Both the position numbers and the translations under genes were made by a program. A stretch of 64,000 bases of DNA from a bacterium F11 (GTDB lineage Bacteria; Elusimicrobiota; Elusimicrobia; F11): contig MSYE01000111.1 of the NCBI GenBank assembly GCA_002176905.1, positions 1-64,000 of the forward strand. The letters are read 5' to 3'. Positions 63,982-64,000 of this stretch are shown piece after piece (the stretch's first letter is position 1; the number at the start of each line of letters is the position of its first letter). The notes below the pieces were generated by a model that did no database searches, had not been told where the DNA came from, and worked only from the letters and a program-made list of their open reading frames with translations.

Positions 63982-64000
63982 GTTTACCCGGGGTAATCTG
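63923..64000 (-). CDS. Possible 3' end of a reverse-strand gene, truncated
   Basis: On the minus strand one frame is open from the right edge to TAA at 63923-63925 (about 25 codons ending KPMEPGG). It overlaps the inverted repeats and may not be coding. Nothing beyond the open frame supports it. Confidence 0.15.
   Translation of the reverse strand, partial: QITPGKPVVACQMGFAEMKPMEPGG

Noticed and set aside
1..64000. CRISPR array, rRNA operon, insertion sequence or prophage
   Set aside because: No regularly spaced repeats, rRNA-like sequence, transposase, integrase or phage structural genes were seen.

Overview
The window looks like a Gram-negative bacterial chromosome of moderate GC. It carries Kdo and heptose lipopolysaccharide (LPS) genes, the LptA/B/C transport genes, SecDF-YajC and a regulatory phosphotransferase system (PTS). 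The gene orders yebC-ruvC-ruvA-ruvB ... queA-tgt ... yajC-secD-secF and kdsB-pyrG-kdsA ... kdsC-lptC-lptA-lptB ... ptsN-hprK-rapZ-EIIA-HPr-EI are the kind seen in Deltaproteobacteria and relatives. The giant mosaic protein at the left edge and the many TTG starts point to a candidate phylum (UBA10199- or Omnitrophota-like). That placement is inference from gene order and content, not a phylogenetic test.

Left part (1-20.3 kb, accessory). It opens with the 3' 8.2 kb of a giant multidomain membrane gene that runs off the left edge: PAP2-like, JAMM-motif, two different SAM methyltransferase folds, WD40-like, ARMT1/DUF89-like and two HExxH membrane modules. Then come an XRE regulator/nucleotidyltransferase pair, tRNA-Val, and a reverse-strand group of GT39-like membrane protein, SGNH hydrolase and M48 lipoprotein peptidase. 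Several uncharacterised membrane proteins and lipoproteins follow, then a transglutaminase-like protein beside another GT39-like protein, a methyltransferase, and tRNA-Thr, tRNA-Phe and tRNA-Asp. The tRNA spacers are unusually rich in perfect inverted repeats, including a 115-bp element with 33-bp arms.

Middle (20.3-37 kb). Two consecutive O-antigen-ligase-like proteins with C-terminal TPR domains lead into a long, tightly packed housekeeping run: yebC, ruvCAB, a SpoIID-like lipoprotein, queA, tgt, a HEAT-repeat protein, yajC, secD, secF and an unknown 203-aa protein.

Right part (37-64 kb). A largely co-directional envelope region builds the LPS core and lipid A: an acyltransferase-KdtA fusion, heptosyltransferases, GT4 and GT2 glycosyltransferases, a polysaccharide deacetylase, LpxK, an LpxL-like acyltransferase, a third O-antigen-ligase-like protein, GmhB, a GT39-DUF2993 fusion and a DUF3108 protein. 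It is followed by HldE-type kinase, KdsB, PyrG, KdsA, a zinc-ribbon protein, KdsC and LptC/A/B. A new promoter then drives ptsN, and hprK, rapZ, a mannose-type EIIA, HPr and EI follow. No sugar permease is present, so this PTS is probably regulatory. rpoN and hpf, often found between lptB and ptsN in related gene orders, are absent. A short AT-rich gap at 42.3 kb carries two perfect DnaA-box 9-mers.

No rRNA, CRISPR array, recognisable insertion sequence or complete prophage was seen, and no gene-free stretch exceeds 300 bases.
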